A stretch of 64,000 nt of DNA. Source: Alviniconcha marisindica (taxonomy: Eukaryota > Mollusca > Gastropoda > Provannidae). The position numbers and the translations under genes were made by a program. The stretch is taken from contig JABMCL010002470.1 in NCBI GenBank assembly GCA_018857735.1, forward strand, positions 397,501 to 461,500, written 5' to 3'. Positions 22,785-34,767 of the stretch are shown piece after piece. Below the pieces are notes generated by a model, which saw only the letters and a program-made list of their open reading frames with translations, did no database searches and had not been told where the DNA came from. The number at the start of each line of letters is the position of its first letter. Position 1 is the first letter of the stretch.

Positions 22785-23400
22785 ATGGGGGCCACTTTAA
22801 TGCAACATTAATTGTGAGGGACAAATGGGAGCCACTTTAATGTGTCATTAATTGTGAGGGACAAATGGGAGCCACTTTAATGTGTCATTAATTGTGAGGG
22901 GCAAATGGGAGCCATTTTAATGTGTAATTGTGAGGGGCAAATGGGAGCCACTTTAATGTGTCATTAACTTTGAGGGGCAAATGGGAGCCACTTTAATGTG
23001 TAATTGTGAGGGGCAAATGGGAGCCACTTTAATGTGTCATTAATTGTGAGGGGCAAATGGGAGCCACTTTAATGTGTCTAATTGTGAGGGGCAAATGGGA
23101 GCCACTTTAATGTGTCATTAATTGTGAGGGGCAAATGGGAGCCATTTTAATGTGTCATTGATCATGAGGGACAGATGGGAGCCACTTTAATGTGTCATTA
23201 ATCATGAAGGACAAATGGGAGCCACATCAATATATCATTAATTGTGAAGGACAAATGGTATTAATTGTGAGGGACAAATGGGAGCCACTTTAATGTATCA
23301 TTACTTGTGAGGGACAAATGGGAGCCACTTTAATGAATCATTACTTGTGAGGGACAAATGGGAGACACTTTAATGTATCATAACTTGTGAGGGACAAATT
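22785..23400. repeat. About 41-bp minisatellite
   Basis: About 15 copies of AAATGGGAGCCACTTTAATG plus TGTCATTAATTGTGAGGGGC, with some short variants. Confidence 0.95.
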
Positions 23401-23429
23401 CACAAGACAGGGTCCATAAACCACAATTC

Positions 23430-23515
23430 TTCAGAAGAGTTGAGCAGATTTGAACTGATGTCCATAAACTTACCAGCCTTGTGCCTTACTGCTAGGCCAA
23501 AGCCACTTGCATGCA
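23430..23515 (-). mobile_element. tRNA-like SINE head
   Basis: On the - strand GGCCTAGCAGTAAGGC (A-box-like) is followed by CATCAGTTCAAATCTGC (B-box-like). Body not delimited. Confidence 0.3.
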
Positions 23516-24289
23516 GCAATCCCATCCATCTTTATTGATTTTTAATCAGATTTTAACAAGTGACCCTCAACAAATATGTACGTTACTACAGTCCTGCCCA
23601 CATACGCAGACACTGGTGTACTACTCCTCTCTATTACCGGGTCTCACCAAGAAAAAAGAGAAAGTTAGTGACTGGATTTTAATGTTCTGGCAATCACAGG
23701 ATGATCAAACTCTATCACAAGCACATTTAAAAACGTTTCCCATACGCAGACACCTTCTCAAGTCAAATCTGAGTTGCACCAGACAACCACTGGAACAAAT
23801 ACAAACCCTCATGCAGGCACACTTTGTTGCTCCTAAAAAAGTATTCTCTTGCTGCAAACAGAATAGTTCAAAGCCTGGGGAACCCAGTCTGCCAGTGTCA
23901 GTTACAATTTTTTTTAAATACTAAAAAATGAGCAGGATTCACAAGCATGTATACACTTCATCAGAAGGGCCTCCAAGAAAACAAACCGCACATTGTACAA
24001 ATTACACGTTTGCATTAAAACACTAATTTTCAAATATGTTTGCAAATATCTGATACCACACCATTACATAACTCTCTCTTCCTACTTGAAAGGCACAAAT
24101 CTTCACTAAAATAGGCGCTTAAAAAATATTTTAGGGGCTTGCAAGAACTCAAAGTACTGCAATTCAATAGTTCCAAAGCAGCAAAATATGAAATTATATA
24201 CAATTCCCTTCCACTTTCATCCATGCATCTGTTGATTTATGGCTTGCAACATGCCTTCTGTCATTGAACATGCTACATGTAGAGTATTC
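23516..24289. other. Intergenic sequence
   Basis: A 137-codon open stretch starts near 23511, but its composition is not gene-like and no family is recognised; treated as non-coding. Confidence 0.35.
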
Positions 24290-24640
24290 CAGTCTATGCA
24301 AAACTGCTCTGAATCTGCAACATGGATTTTAACATGTAGTTATTCTAGTCTGTGTACAACTGCTCTGAACTCAGTACATGCAGTTATTCTATTCTGTGTA
24401 CAACTGCTCTGAACTCAGTACATGTAGGTATTCTAGTCTGTGTACAACTGCTCTGAACTCAGTACATGTAGTTATTCTAGTCTGTGTACAACTGCTCTGA
24501 ACTCAGTACATGTAGTTATTCTAATCTGTGTACAACTGCTCTGAACTCAGTACATGTAGGTATTCTAGTCTGTGTACAACTGCTCTGAACTCAGTACATG
24601 TAGTTATTCTAGTCTGTGTACTCAGTACATGCAGTTTCTT
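24290..24640. repeat. 44-bp minisatellite
   Basis: About seven copies of TAGTTATTCTAGTCTGTGTA plus CAACTGCTCTGAACTCAGTACATG in two parts, decaying at both ends. Confidence 0.93.
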
Positions 24641-24944
24641 CTTCTCTCTTTAGAATTGTTCTCAACTCACTACACATGGTTTAGTCTGCTTTTTGTGGAA
24701 TTGCCTTTAACTCCCCATGGTCTAGTCCACATAAAAATTGCTCTGAACTTGCTATATTAGATTATTCCAGTTTATGTGAACTCCCACAGACAGTGAAACC
24801 TCTCCTTTGTGACTGCATTACTAACAGAAAGTAGTATTAAAAGTCTACAAGCTATCAACAAGAATGTACCTGGAGTGACTTGTTCATCAAGTAACATTCT
24901 GTAAACTTAAAACCTTTTTTTCTTTCTTTTACTGTTGCTAGCTA

Positions 24945-25335
24945 GTAATGGGCGACTTAGCTGCAGACCACCCCGCTTGGTGGCGCTGGGCATATTTGGG
25001 GCTTTGACAAAGCTGAAGTCAGCTGCAAATGATCTCCCCTACATTAGCCAGGTGACGCTGGGCCTATTTGGGCAGTGCAATGCTCAAGCCAGCAAAGTCA
25101 CTCACTGGATGTAGCACATGACCTTTACATACGACACAGTGCAAACATGGCCTAGTTTTGTCAAAGGGCTACCAGAGGCTGCTTCTCACCCTGATACAAC
25201 TGTATTATTATACTGTGTGTTATTTTACTTGTCTTTTATGCAGTCGTAAGGCAAATTTCTATGTTATTCATAGACAATAAAGATTCTGTATTCTGTAATG
25301 GTTGACTGGGCGTAAAAAAAGAAAGAGTTACTTAC
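24945..25335 (+). mobile_element. SINE family C, long copy, with retroelement tail
   Basis: Carries GCGCTGGGCATATTTGGG and its near-repeat ACGCTGGGCCTATTTGGG, TCACCCTGATACAACTGTA, a tail AAGGCAAATTTCTATGTTA with GACAATAAAG (25245-25300), and an end GACTGGGCGTAAAA with GAGTTACTTACTT. The tail seems inserted in the SINE end. Confidence 0.55.
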
Positions 25336-25559
25336 TTACTACCAGGGGCTGGGCTATGCCACAAAAACATTGTTCACGGTACATTTTCTCAGTTCTTTCC
25401 CATTCTATTTGCCCGGGTCATAAAAATGTATTTGTGCACCACCAACACACAACAAGCAAGCAGGCTGTGTGACCACAATCAACACTTCAGAAGACTAACA
25501 GCATGCATTCAGTGCAGCAAGGGGTGCTGGGAAGGAAGGATGATGGGCGGATGGGGAGT

Positions 25560-25985
25560 CAGGATAGTTCAGTGACTGGTAGAGCACCGCGTTCATGATA
25601 GAAAGGTTGTGGGTTCAAGTCCCATAAAGAGCAGCAGGAAACATTTCTTCTCTATGGTCAACTTTCAGCGCTGACTCTTGTTTGGTATCCATTCCACCCC
25701 TGTATTACCACAGTAGCTCATAAAGATCCTGGTCATTTTGCTAAAAGTGCAGGTGGAAAGTTACAGCAAACTGCACATACACCCTACGCACATGGCTTTG
25801 CATGAAATAACACTGTAAACTGATGCAAGGTTGCATGGCATACATAGAATGTGTGCTGAGATGGCAGCAGTTTCACATAGCACCAGTCAGGTAACAACAA
25901 GAGTACAGACAGTCTGCTCAAGGGCATTTGTTTTTGAGAAAGCCACCATAGCACTATATAAGAGTGATCAATGACAACAATAACA
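25560..25985 (+). mobile_element. tRNA-derived SINE, family A, diverged copy
   Basis: A box ATAGTTCAGTGACTGGTAGA, B box GGGTTCAAGTCCC (about 25611), body ATCCATTCCACCCCTGTATT, AAGTGCAGGTGG and GCACTATATAAGAGTGATCA. It aligns module by module with 39834-40312. Confidence 0.8.
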
Positions 25986-28265
25986 GTGCTGGTGACTGGT
26001 GACTTTGGCCCTGACAATCTGAGAGGAAAAGCCAGCATCTGCAAAAGGTGCTATCACTATTCACTCCACACAGCTTGTAACATTACTGTTGTGGATCACA
26101 CTGCTGCTACCAGCGCTAGAGTGTTCTGTCCCACCATGAGCATTGTTGTGGTTCATGTAAATGATGCCAACCACCTCTTTCCCCCTTGCATTGCTGCTAA
26201 GAGTCCTGTTCTGTCCCAGGGTGAGCATTATTGTGGCTGATGTAAATGACCCCAGCCCAATTTTTTTCTGTCATGTCATTTATCATAAGGACAGTCACCA
26301 TAAGAGATCTGCTTATGCACAATATAGCTAAATATCACAACTACACAGTAAAATCAAGATGATACAGACACTGTGTGTTCATGTTAAAGAGCGTACATGG
26401 GTGTGTACAAACATGCTTGACTGATGAGTGCATGCATGTGGGTGCATGCATGTGTGTGTGCATGGGCATACGCGTGTAAAAACACAACCTAACACATACT
26501 GGAGAATATGCTCTCATGCCCTGTGTACATTTATATATATAAAATTTCACTGGCTTCAGGAAAACACCCACAGAATCAACAGCTTTCCCCATAACAATGG
26601 TTGAATCATCCAACAGCAAACAAAATACCAGGCATGCAAACAAGACAATGAACACTACCAGCTCAAAAACAGCAGTTCTGTTTCATACATCCACAAAACA
26701 AAATCTTCCATGAGAGATATGCACAAGCAGCACAAAAGTACAACAGCAAGATTCTATCACCACTGACGTTAAGCGGTAGGAAAACAAAATATGTGATCCA
26801 CGCTGACAAAAGAATACTGAAGTCATGTGGTTCAACTGCCACAACAGCCAAAACATCACTGGCGGCAGAAGGTCCAGTGTTGGAGGCTTTTGAGATCTTT
26901 TATAATCTAGATACCATTTTCTTCAATGTTCCCAGATACCAAAGCAGCACTTGGCGTGTAAATAGGTCATAGTCCCCTAACCCCTGTTGCTATGAGCTAA
27001 TTTTTGCTCTGAGATTGACACTCAAACTTTACTCTTCACATTTTCCAAAATGGCCACCAACTTTGAAAGGTTAGGTCGTGTCAATCTGACACTTTTGCGT
27101 CAGTGCAGAGTCTCAAAGTGCATGTCAGTTTAAAGCTGCTCCATGCAGTTTTCAATAACTGCAGTCTGTATGATCAGTGTTAGGGTGAATCACATAATAA
27201 TATCACTTGTTGCGGTCATAACTAGTGGTAGTGGTTAAACTTATTCATGAACTATTGAACAGGTTTAACACAATCCTGCTAGACATTCAATACAAAACTA
27301 TACACATATATATGCAGCCTATACTAGAAACATACTTTCACAGGGAACACAAAACACAAAACTCATTAACCACTAACCCAAACTGACATCACTTTGTAGC
27401 ATGTATGGTCATATCACAGAAACAGAGGCACACAACTTCACGTTTTTGTGTGTGGTTATCATGGGATCTGACATTGTTGTGTCAGTATAGGACAGACTGG
27501 CTTCAATTATTGTCTGTAATAAATATCCATTTCTTCTTTCGGAGAAGGCTACAAAACTCCACAACATTTTCAGTGATTTGAGAAAAATAAGCACAGCCAG
27601 TGTTTTATACAGCAACTTGTAGGCTGGAGGCGATCGTCATGCAGATTCTGGGAGGCCGTATTTGAAGCCCATTCCCAACTTCCCAGTAAACGTGCACACA
27701 CTGAGAAATTACAGCTGTTGGTTTTCATTGACTGTGGGTCTGGCATGCTTGGCACATGGTTCAAATATTCACTGATGACAGCTGAAAACGACTCCCTATG
27801 TACCAAAGTTTCACTGAATGCAACTGTTAGATCTGCAGTCATAAACTTGCTTTTAGAGCCTCTGAAAAAAAGCAAATGCTAACTACTATAAAAAAAATAA
27901 AAGAGAGAGAGAGAGAGAGGAAAAAAGACCCAGCCAGCCAGCCATAACCAGAATGTTTCTGATCAACACAGGAAAAAGAAGCCTCAAGCTATATTGTATA
28001 ATACAAATATTATATTATTAGTTATAATGTTGCTTGCTTGGAACCCTGCACACAGTCAGGAGCAAGAGGTGTCAGGCTACAGGGGTGGGGCAGAGAACCT
28101 GTACGTAAAACTGCCCATCTAACCATGCTTTCACAATTCTAAAGAATGCCCCAAGAGGGTTAGACACTGGAGCATACACTGCTAAGGCTAACGCTGTGCT
28201 TGTACACAACAACCAGGTTTTCTGGTCCCACAGTATCGCTTCCTTTTGATCTTATACTGCTGAAC
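25986..28265. other. Intergenic sequence
   Basis: No gene recognised. A GCATG/GTGTG-rich piece lies at 26395-26475 and a (GA)n at 27903-27920. Confidence 0.4.
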
Positions 28266-28269
28266 ACAA

Positions 28270-28990
28270 GATGTATAAGAAAACGCAAGTTCTTCCACAA
28301 CACTTAGCAACATCTGTGTCACAAGTACCCTCTGTAAACGTCAGAACAGTACCACAAATAGCACAGGGTGGCAGCTCTAGTAACATCTGTGTCACAGGTA
28401 CCCTCTGTAAACGTCAGAACAGTACCACAAATAGCACAGGGTGGCAGCTCTTTGGCTGCCTGCATACCTGACTCAGTACAGCACCGGGAATTGTTCCCAC
28501 GAGAAACTGAAACTGATTTCCTCTGTTCTTTGGCTGCCTACATGACTCAGTACAGCACCGGGAATTGTTCCCATCAGAAACTGAAACTGATTTTCTCTGT
28601 TCTTCGGCTGCCTGCATACAGCACTGGGAATTGTTCCCACAAGAAACTGAAACGGATTTTCTCTGTTCTTCGGCTGCCTGCATACAGCACTGGGAATTGT
28701 TCCCACAAGAAACTGAAACGGATTTTCTCTGTTCTTCGGCTGCCTGCATACAGCACTGGGAATTGTTCCCATCAGAAACTGAAACGGATTTTCTCTGTTC
28801 TTCGGCTGCCTGCATACAGCACTGGGAATTGTTCCCATCAGAAACTGAAACTGATTTTCTCTGTTCTTCGGCTGCCTGCATACAGCACTGGGAATTGTTC
28901 CCACGAGAAACTGAAACTGATTTTCTCCATTCTTTGGCTGCCTACATACTTGACTCAGTACAGCACCGGGAATTGTTCCCATGAGAACTG
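28270..28990. repeat. 66-bp minisatellite with a leading duplication
   Basis: A first duplication (GTACCCTCTGTAAACGTCAG, 28325 and 28399) leads into about eight copies of a 66-bp unit (GAATTGTTCCCATCAGAAAC, TGATTTTCTCTGTTCTTCGG, CTGCCTGCATACAGCACTGG). The unit is 22 codons, so several frames stay open on both strands without being genes. Confidence 0.93.
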
Positions 28991-29370
28991 AAAGTGTTAT
29001 TCTCTGCTGTGTGGAGAAAGCCAGCGGTGACAGATGGGTGAGCAGACCTACTCTTGGCAGTCCAACGTTGCCCCTGATGATGACTGAGGCTGCTGTATGC
29101 ACTGTTGTAAACCCTAGCAAGCCCCACCAGTCCAGTTCTACAAAGTCCGGTTCTACTGCTTTGTTCTTAACCACTGCTGGACGTTCCTAAAGAATTTTGC
29201 CAGGGCAATTTTTAGTCTTTAACCCGTCCCCCTTTTTTCAGCTGTAGTGGGAACGTCAAAGTCCACAAACCTGAAGCACAAAGAGCCTGTTTGTCATCAA
29301 AGCTGAAGGACAAGACACTGAGTCTGCCAACACAAGACTTCAAAGAGGGCAGAAAGGTTACTGCCTGTAC

Positions 29371-29437
29371 TGGGATTCAAACTCACAACCTCTCCATCCA
29401 GTTCACCATCTAAACCGTTTGACCAAAACACCTTATA
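29371..29437 (-). mobile_element. tRNA-like SINE head
   Basis: On the - strand TTTGGTCAAACGGTTTAGAT leads to the B box GGTTGTGAGTTTGAATCCC. Body toward 29200 not delimited. Confidence 0.35.
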
Positions 29438-30690
29438 CATTAGCTAACACAACCCCTACTACCATCACAAGCTTCAAAGACTCCCGCCCTCAGGTCTGCC
29501 TTGAAATGGTTTCTGAAAGACTGGCATCAATGTGCCGCATGTAAATGTGCCTATCTGGCCAGTCATGGCGGAATCACATCACACGCCATTTCACTGTTTG
29601 TGCAGTCAGCAGTCCACTATCGAATTTTGACGTCACTACAGCACACGCATAGGAATACACAAAATTACACATAAGGTACACAACCAAAGTGACCAGGCGT
29701 AAAATAAACAGAGTATTGGTCAAGTCATGGATCAGTCTGAGTTACAAAAGATCAGTTTGAGTTACATACCCAATGCAAAAAAACTGAGATGCTTCAAAAT
29801 GAAATAACACATAATACCAGTGATGAATACATAGGAACAGCAACAGATCAGAAGCTAAACTGTGTAAACATGAACAATGTCTGATATCACTGTTGTTGCA
29901 AGTGATAAAGAAAAGTATTTGCAAATAGTAAGTTGATGAGAGTAACTACAAAACAAACAAACAAAAATCTATCATACAGAAACAGAAAATGCTGGCTGTA
30001 CATCTAGTGACAGTTTTGGGTTTTCACACTGTTGACAGCCTCATTCAGTTGTGTTAAATTAATGTTGATTTCTATATAAAGTAGATGTACTATTTTCACA
30101 CACTCTACCTTTAAAAGCCTAAATATTTTCCTTTATTGACAAAATAGTCCCTCAAACTCATATGTTTAAAAAAAAAGAATCCAACCAACCCGGAACAGTG
30201 TATGTTATAAGTAAGCTAAGAAAACTAGCCTCCATTTGACGCAATGGAATCATAGGAGATTTAAATTCTTGGAATCTTTAAAAAGCTGATGGCTGATTGG
30301 CACGGCAATCAGAAACAGCTGCCAGAAATGAGCGTACAGAAAGCTGGAATGATGCCGACTTGTTTTGAGCAGACAGCACATGAAGGTCTTGCACTTTCTG
30401 CGGGGACCTCCAGTCATCCTGCCGGGTTGTTGTCCTACGGGGACAGCCACTGCAAGGCAGAAAAGCAATGTCAAAGTCAGTGTGAGCAAACAACTGCCGA
30501 AATCTCTCACTTCTATTTCCTGCTATTTCTTTCACCCGCTCCTTCTCTTCCCTTTGAAACTGAACAGAGGAATGTCAAATTTTGAACCTATCATTGTATA
30601 GACACTAAAACAGTCATTGTATAAACACTAAAACAGTCATGTACTGACTGTAGGTCAATGTCAAAAGACTCATTCCTCACATACACTTGC
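29438..30690. other. Intergenic sequence
   Basis: No gene or clear repeat recognised. Confidence 0.4.
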
Positions 30691-30698
30691 GCGCATGA

Positions 30699-30701
30699 TC
30701 A

Positions 30702-30770
<69 letters not shown>
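30699..30770. repeat. (CA)n microsatellite
   Basis: CA dinucleotides with one interruption. Confidence 0.95.
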
Positions 30771-30773
<3 letters not shown>

Positions 30774-32040
30774 ATTATGCATGTGTCTTGCCTGGAAAAG
30801 GAGGACAACAACAAAAACCACTAGAAAATGTTCAGGTTACTGCTGCAAACATAACAATACACAGCCCAAACCTTCACTTTTCTTCTGTAACTTATAACCC
30901 AGTTATTCAGCTGAGATGTACAACTGAACACTAAACGTTACCAAGATCTATATCTTAAAACATGTTCATCAATAATACTAAACATAACTTTGCAAGCTTC
31001 TTCATTAAAAATCCCAAACTACATGTATTTTCTAGCAGTCAAACTATGAATTCTATGCATGATAAAGGTTGCTTGCGAAAAAACATCTACTGTCAACCAA
31101 AGCACAAAACAAACCAGTGTACCAGGTATACATATCCCCCATACTTTTGTTTGGGAATCAGGGAGATGGCGTGAAGGAAAACAGGGTGTCCCTGACAGAG
31201 ATAAGAGACATACTCCCGTGCAATAATGCTAACAAAATAGCAATAAATAAAAAATTAAAATAAATAAATAAAAGAAGCAAATAAAATGCACAAACCCCAA
31301 ACCATAAAAAGGATCAAATCTCATCAGGGCACCATCCACAGCAAACCTTTCTGTTTTTTTCAAATACATTTCTTTTATTTTTTAACACAGAACATCTCAT
31401 AAGTGAAAGCCATCCTACACTGATTCTCACAGATGTGACAGAGCTGAAGCATGTCAGCGGAGAAATTGAAAGGCGCAAGTATAAAGTTGGGTTTTTTTGC
31501 ATGCTTTTTCCAAACCCCATGGCCTCAACAACATGGAAAGAACTGCTAAATCCCACATGATGCTGCTACTGTGAAAGAGAATCTGAACATGCAGACCAAA
31601 GAGGCCAACTGTAGAGAAACAGGATAAAAACAAATATCAAAGTACCAAGCCAGCAGATTAGTCCTGTCTCAGTCTGGCGTCTGTTCAAAAAAAGGATTTT
31701 TTTAAAAATTAAACAAAATAATTATAATTTTATAAAATAAAAACAGAACGGTAGCAAAATAAGACTCTTTTTAGATAAAAGACATTCTTTCTGAGCACAT
31801 GTGTAATGGGTTGAGTCCCATGCAAAGCAAAGCATGACCCTCTTGCTCACCCAAAGAGCAGCTGGCTTCAGAAATGCTGCTGCCAGCTTTAGCATGAAGG
31901 CAAATCATACACAAATGTCTGAACTGGCAGTCTCAAACTCAACACATCCAAAGCCATGGGCTTCATGCATCAGCTTCCAAATATTCCAAACAGCTCATGG
32001 GTCAAACAAAATCTGAAACCGTGTAAACCACACTCCTTCT
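30771..32040. other. Intergenic sequence
   Basis: AT-rich with AATAAATAAA clusters near 31240-31285; no gene recognised. Confidence 0.4.
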
Positions 32041-32072
32041 CTGCGATCCCCCCCCCCCCCCCAGCCATCACT

Positions 32073-32366
32073 GGCGGGAGCTGCCACAAGTATCATTTTT
32101 GTCACGGCAAATGCAGATGTTTGTCACAACAGAACACATCTTTTGTCGCGACAAAAGTAAACTTGTCATATGTTTGTCACGACAAATATTTGTCCTGACA
32201 AAAGTTTTGTCGTGACAAAAGTCAAAAGTTTTGTCGTGGCAAGCATACTTTTGTCATGACAAAAGACGTGTTTTTCATGACAAACACGTGTTTGTCACAA
32301 CAAATGCTTGTTTGTCATGACAAAAGTTTTGTCACAACAAAAATGAGACTTGTGGCAGCTCCCGCC
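32073..32366. mobile_element. Palindrome-rich MITE-like element
   Basis: About 294 bp with inverted ends GGCGGGAGCTGCCACAAGT and ACTTGTGGCAGCTCCCGCC, each flanked by a poly-C run. The interior is about thirteen copies of the palindrome TTTTGTC-R-Y-GACAAAA with spacers. No coding capacity. No matching superfamily recognised. Confidence 0.8.
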
Positions 32367-32628
32367 CCCCCCCCCCCCCCCCCCCAATCTGACTGGCTGC
32401 ACTGTTCTGGTTTGGATGGCCCAGGCAACTGACATTTAATTCACACTCCAAGTTTTCTCACTTTACAGAATTGACATCTCACTGCCCTCTGGTCAACACA
32501 TGAGTTTCAGCCAGTCGGTGCATGCGTACAAACACCCTTCCTTAGACAAGACCCTGGGCTGGTCAAGTACCATTGTAAAGTGAACGCAACACATGCCAGT
32601 GCTGTTTTCCAAATTAAACAATGCATAA

Positions 32629-32791
32629 TGATCAAGTGCCTTGGGTCTGTGAAATCTGAAGTGCGAGTTCAAAAACATGTCATGTTATTTGAGTAAACAT
32701 CAAAAACATGTCATGTTGTTTGAGTAAACAACATAACATGTTTCTGAACTCACGCTTCAGATTGCACAGACCCAATTAAGGCGCTTGATCA
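32629..32791. mobile_element. Hairpin MITE-like element
   Basis: Two arms of about 70 bp in inverted orientation: TGATCAAGTGCCTTGGGTC...ATCTGAAGTGCGAGTTC and its near-complement ending GGCGCTTGATCA, with a small tandem of AAACATGTCATGTT in the loop. Confidence 0.8.
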
Positions 32792-33869
32792 CGTTTGTCC
32801 AAGTGGGTGGAACTATCTGACTGAAAGCAGAAGGTCCGTCCCCCAACGCAGCATTGTTCAAACAGCATCAGAATTAACATCCAAACCAACACAAAGCAGC
32901 AAGTCAAAAACCAGGGACTGTTCAGCAAAAAACATGCGGTGCTTATGCTGAATTATAATCTGACCATAAAAAATACAGCTTCCAATTTTTTCTCCCAGCG
33001 AATTAAGACCACTGTTTGACCCTAGACACATTCTGAGGGCACAGATGCTGAGCCAACAAGCGCATAGCTTTGGGTGAACAAGTTTGAGAGCACCTGCCAG
33101 TTTTCAGCCGACATTCCACACCATGCCCAGTACATGCATCAGAATGAATATGCAGAAGGCGGAGGAGCATTCATCACGGGTGTTTCGCCCCTTTGGACAA
33201 GGCCATGGGTGAGGTTCACAGGCTGGAGGGACAGTACACAAGGCATCAGGCCTTTCCAGTACTTGCCTTCAAGAGCAATGCTCGATTGGGATGGTGTGAT
33301 TGGTATGAAACACACATTAGTGGTTAGTAGAGTAAAGCTTGCAGAAAATGCACTGTGTTTTTAGGTCACACTCAACCTCATTAGGTGAGTGTGCCAATTC
33401 TGCAAATGATACATCTTTACTGAAAACCAATTTTATTTATTTATTTTTACTACATCTGATGACTGATAAAACATAAGACATTCATCAGGCCAGTTCATTA
33501 CTCAGTCTGTAGATAAGTGAATTTTTCCAAACTGTTCTGAAGTGTGATATCAGTAGTGATAAAAAAGCACCAGATCCACCCACCCACCCTCGATCTAGCG
33601 TATTCTCTTCTCCAAAGCAAATTTTCATTTTTATTCCTCCACTGAAGGTCAAAGCTTAATATGATTTGTATGCCTGTGTAACTAGTTTCTTGCATTGCAT
33701 GGGTACCTTCAGTGTCCCTTTCCATTTTGGGCTGCTGCTTACTGAATTCTGGTGTCTTCTTGTTCTGTGTACCCATGGCAATCTTGCTGTGAAGGTCTAC
33801 CTATCACATTTGGTCTGCTACAGGCTTAAACTACATTTAATAATATAAGGAAAAGATATCATCCCTGTC
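32792..33869. other. Presumed GOLGA4 3' UTR or downstream sequence
   Basis: No gene recognised. Contains the candidate - strand polyadenylation cluster at 33433-33449. Confidence 0.4.
33433..33449 (-). promoter_or_regulatory. Candidate polyadenylation signals of GOLGA4
   Basis: On the - strand, overlapping AATAAA hexamers lie about 880 bases after the golgin stop codon. Position and repetition make this the best visible candidate; there is no transcript evidence. Confidence 0.35.
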
Positions 33870-34326
33870 TAGCCAAGACCTTGTATCTGCATGCAAACAG
33901 CCCTGTCCGATACAAGTTTTGCATGGACATGAATATGTCCCTACACACACAGTGCATGTTAGTCACAGAATGTAAAAAAATAGCTAGTAATATACCATAC
34001 ACAGAACCCTTCAACACTCCATAATCTTCACAGTATCTCACATGCTAAGCAAGCAGAAACTGACATGAATATGTCCGTAAACACACAGTACATGTTTGTC
34101 ACAAAATGTAAAAACATTAGCTAGTAATATACAATACACAGAATCCTTCAGCACTCCATAATCTCCACAGCATCTCAGATACTAAGCAAGCAAAACCTAA
34201 CATATGTCCATAAACACTGTGCTTGTTAGTCACAAAATTAAAAAAATTAACTAGTAATATACCATACACAGAATCCCTCAGCACTCCATAATCTTCACAG
34301 CATCTCACATACTAAGCAAGCAGAAA
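33870..34326 (-). repeat. Tandem repeat in the GOLGA4 3' UTR
   Basis: About three degenerate copies of a roughly 135-bp unit (CAAGCAGAAACT, then ATATGTCC, then ACACAGTGCATGTT, then TAGTAATATACCATACACAG). The copy next to the gene runs into the stop codon region (34313-34335). Confidence 0.75.
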
Positions 34327-34449
34327 CTAATATGGCTTTTTGGAGAAACGTCTGCCAAAACGTACCGTTCTTGACTCTGCCCTCTCAAGAATGTCCCTCT
34401 TCTGTTGTTCGGAGAATTTCACAACAGTTGTAATCACCTTGGCCAGAAT
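34327..34449 (-). CDS. GOLGA4: GOLGA4 last coding exon: end of GRIP domain
   Basis: 40 codons and TAG: ILAKVITTVVKFSEQQKRDI, LERAESRTVR, then a basic tail FGRRFSKKPY. It matches vertebrate MAKVITTVLKF-x-x-x-Q-x-x-x-ILERE. Human GOLGA4 ends in a different short tail, so the basic end may be lineage-specific. Confidence 0.93.
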   Translation of the reverse strand: MLAKVITTVVKFSEQQKRDILERAESRTVRFGRRFSKKPY

Positions 34450-34580
34450 CTGGTGAAAGGAACAGTATCGCTATTAGGTAAAAATCATGAAAATCAAGCA
34501 TAGCAATTACCAAGCCTTTTGAAACTGTACCTCCCTTTATGAGCTGACAAAATTTTAGAACAGGGAACCTGACAAATGCA

Positions 34581-34666
<86 letters not shown>

Positions 34667-34707
34667 TGTGTGTGTGTGTGTGTTGTTTGGTGTGTGTGCA
34701 TGAGTGT

Positions 34708-34767
<60 letters not shown>

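Noticed and set aside
23511..23924. 137-codon + strand frame
   Set aside because: No recognisable domain and flanked by repeats; length alone is not convincing in this AT-rich region.
28414..29174. Open frames of up to 233 codons over the 66-bp array
   Set aside because: Unit of 22 codons keeps several frames open on both strands; no family, no codon bias, no splice context.
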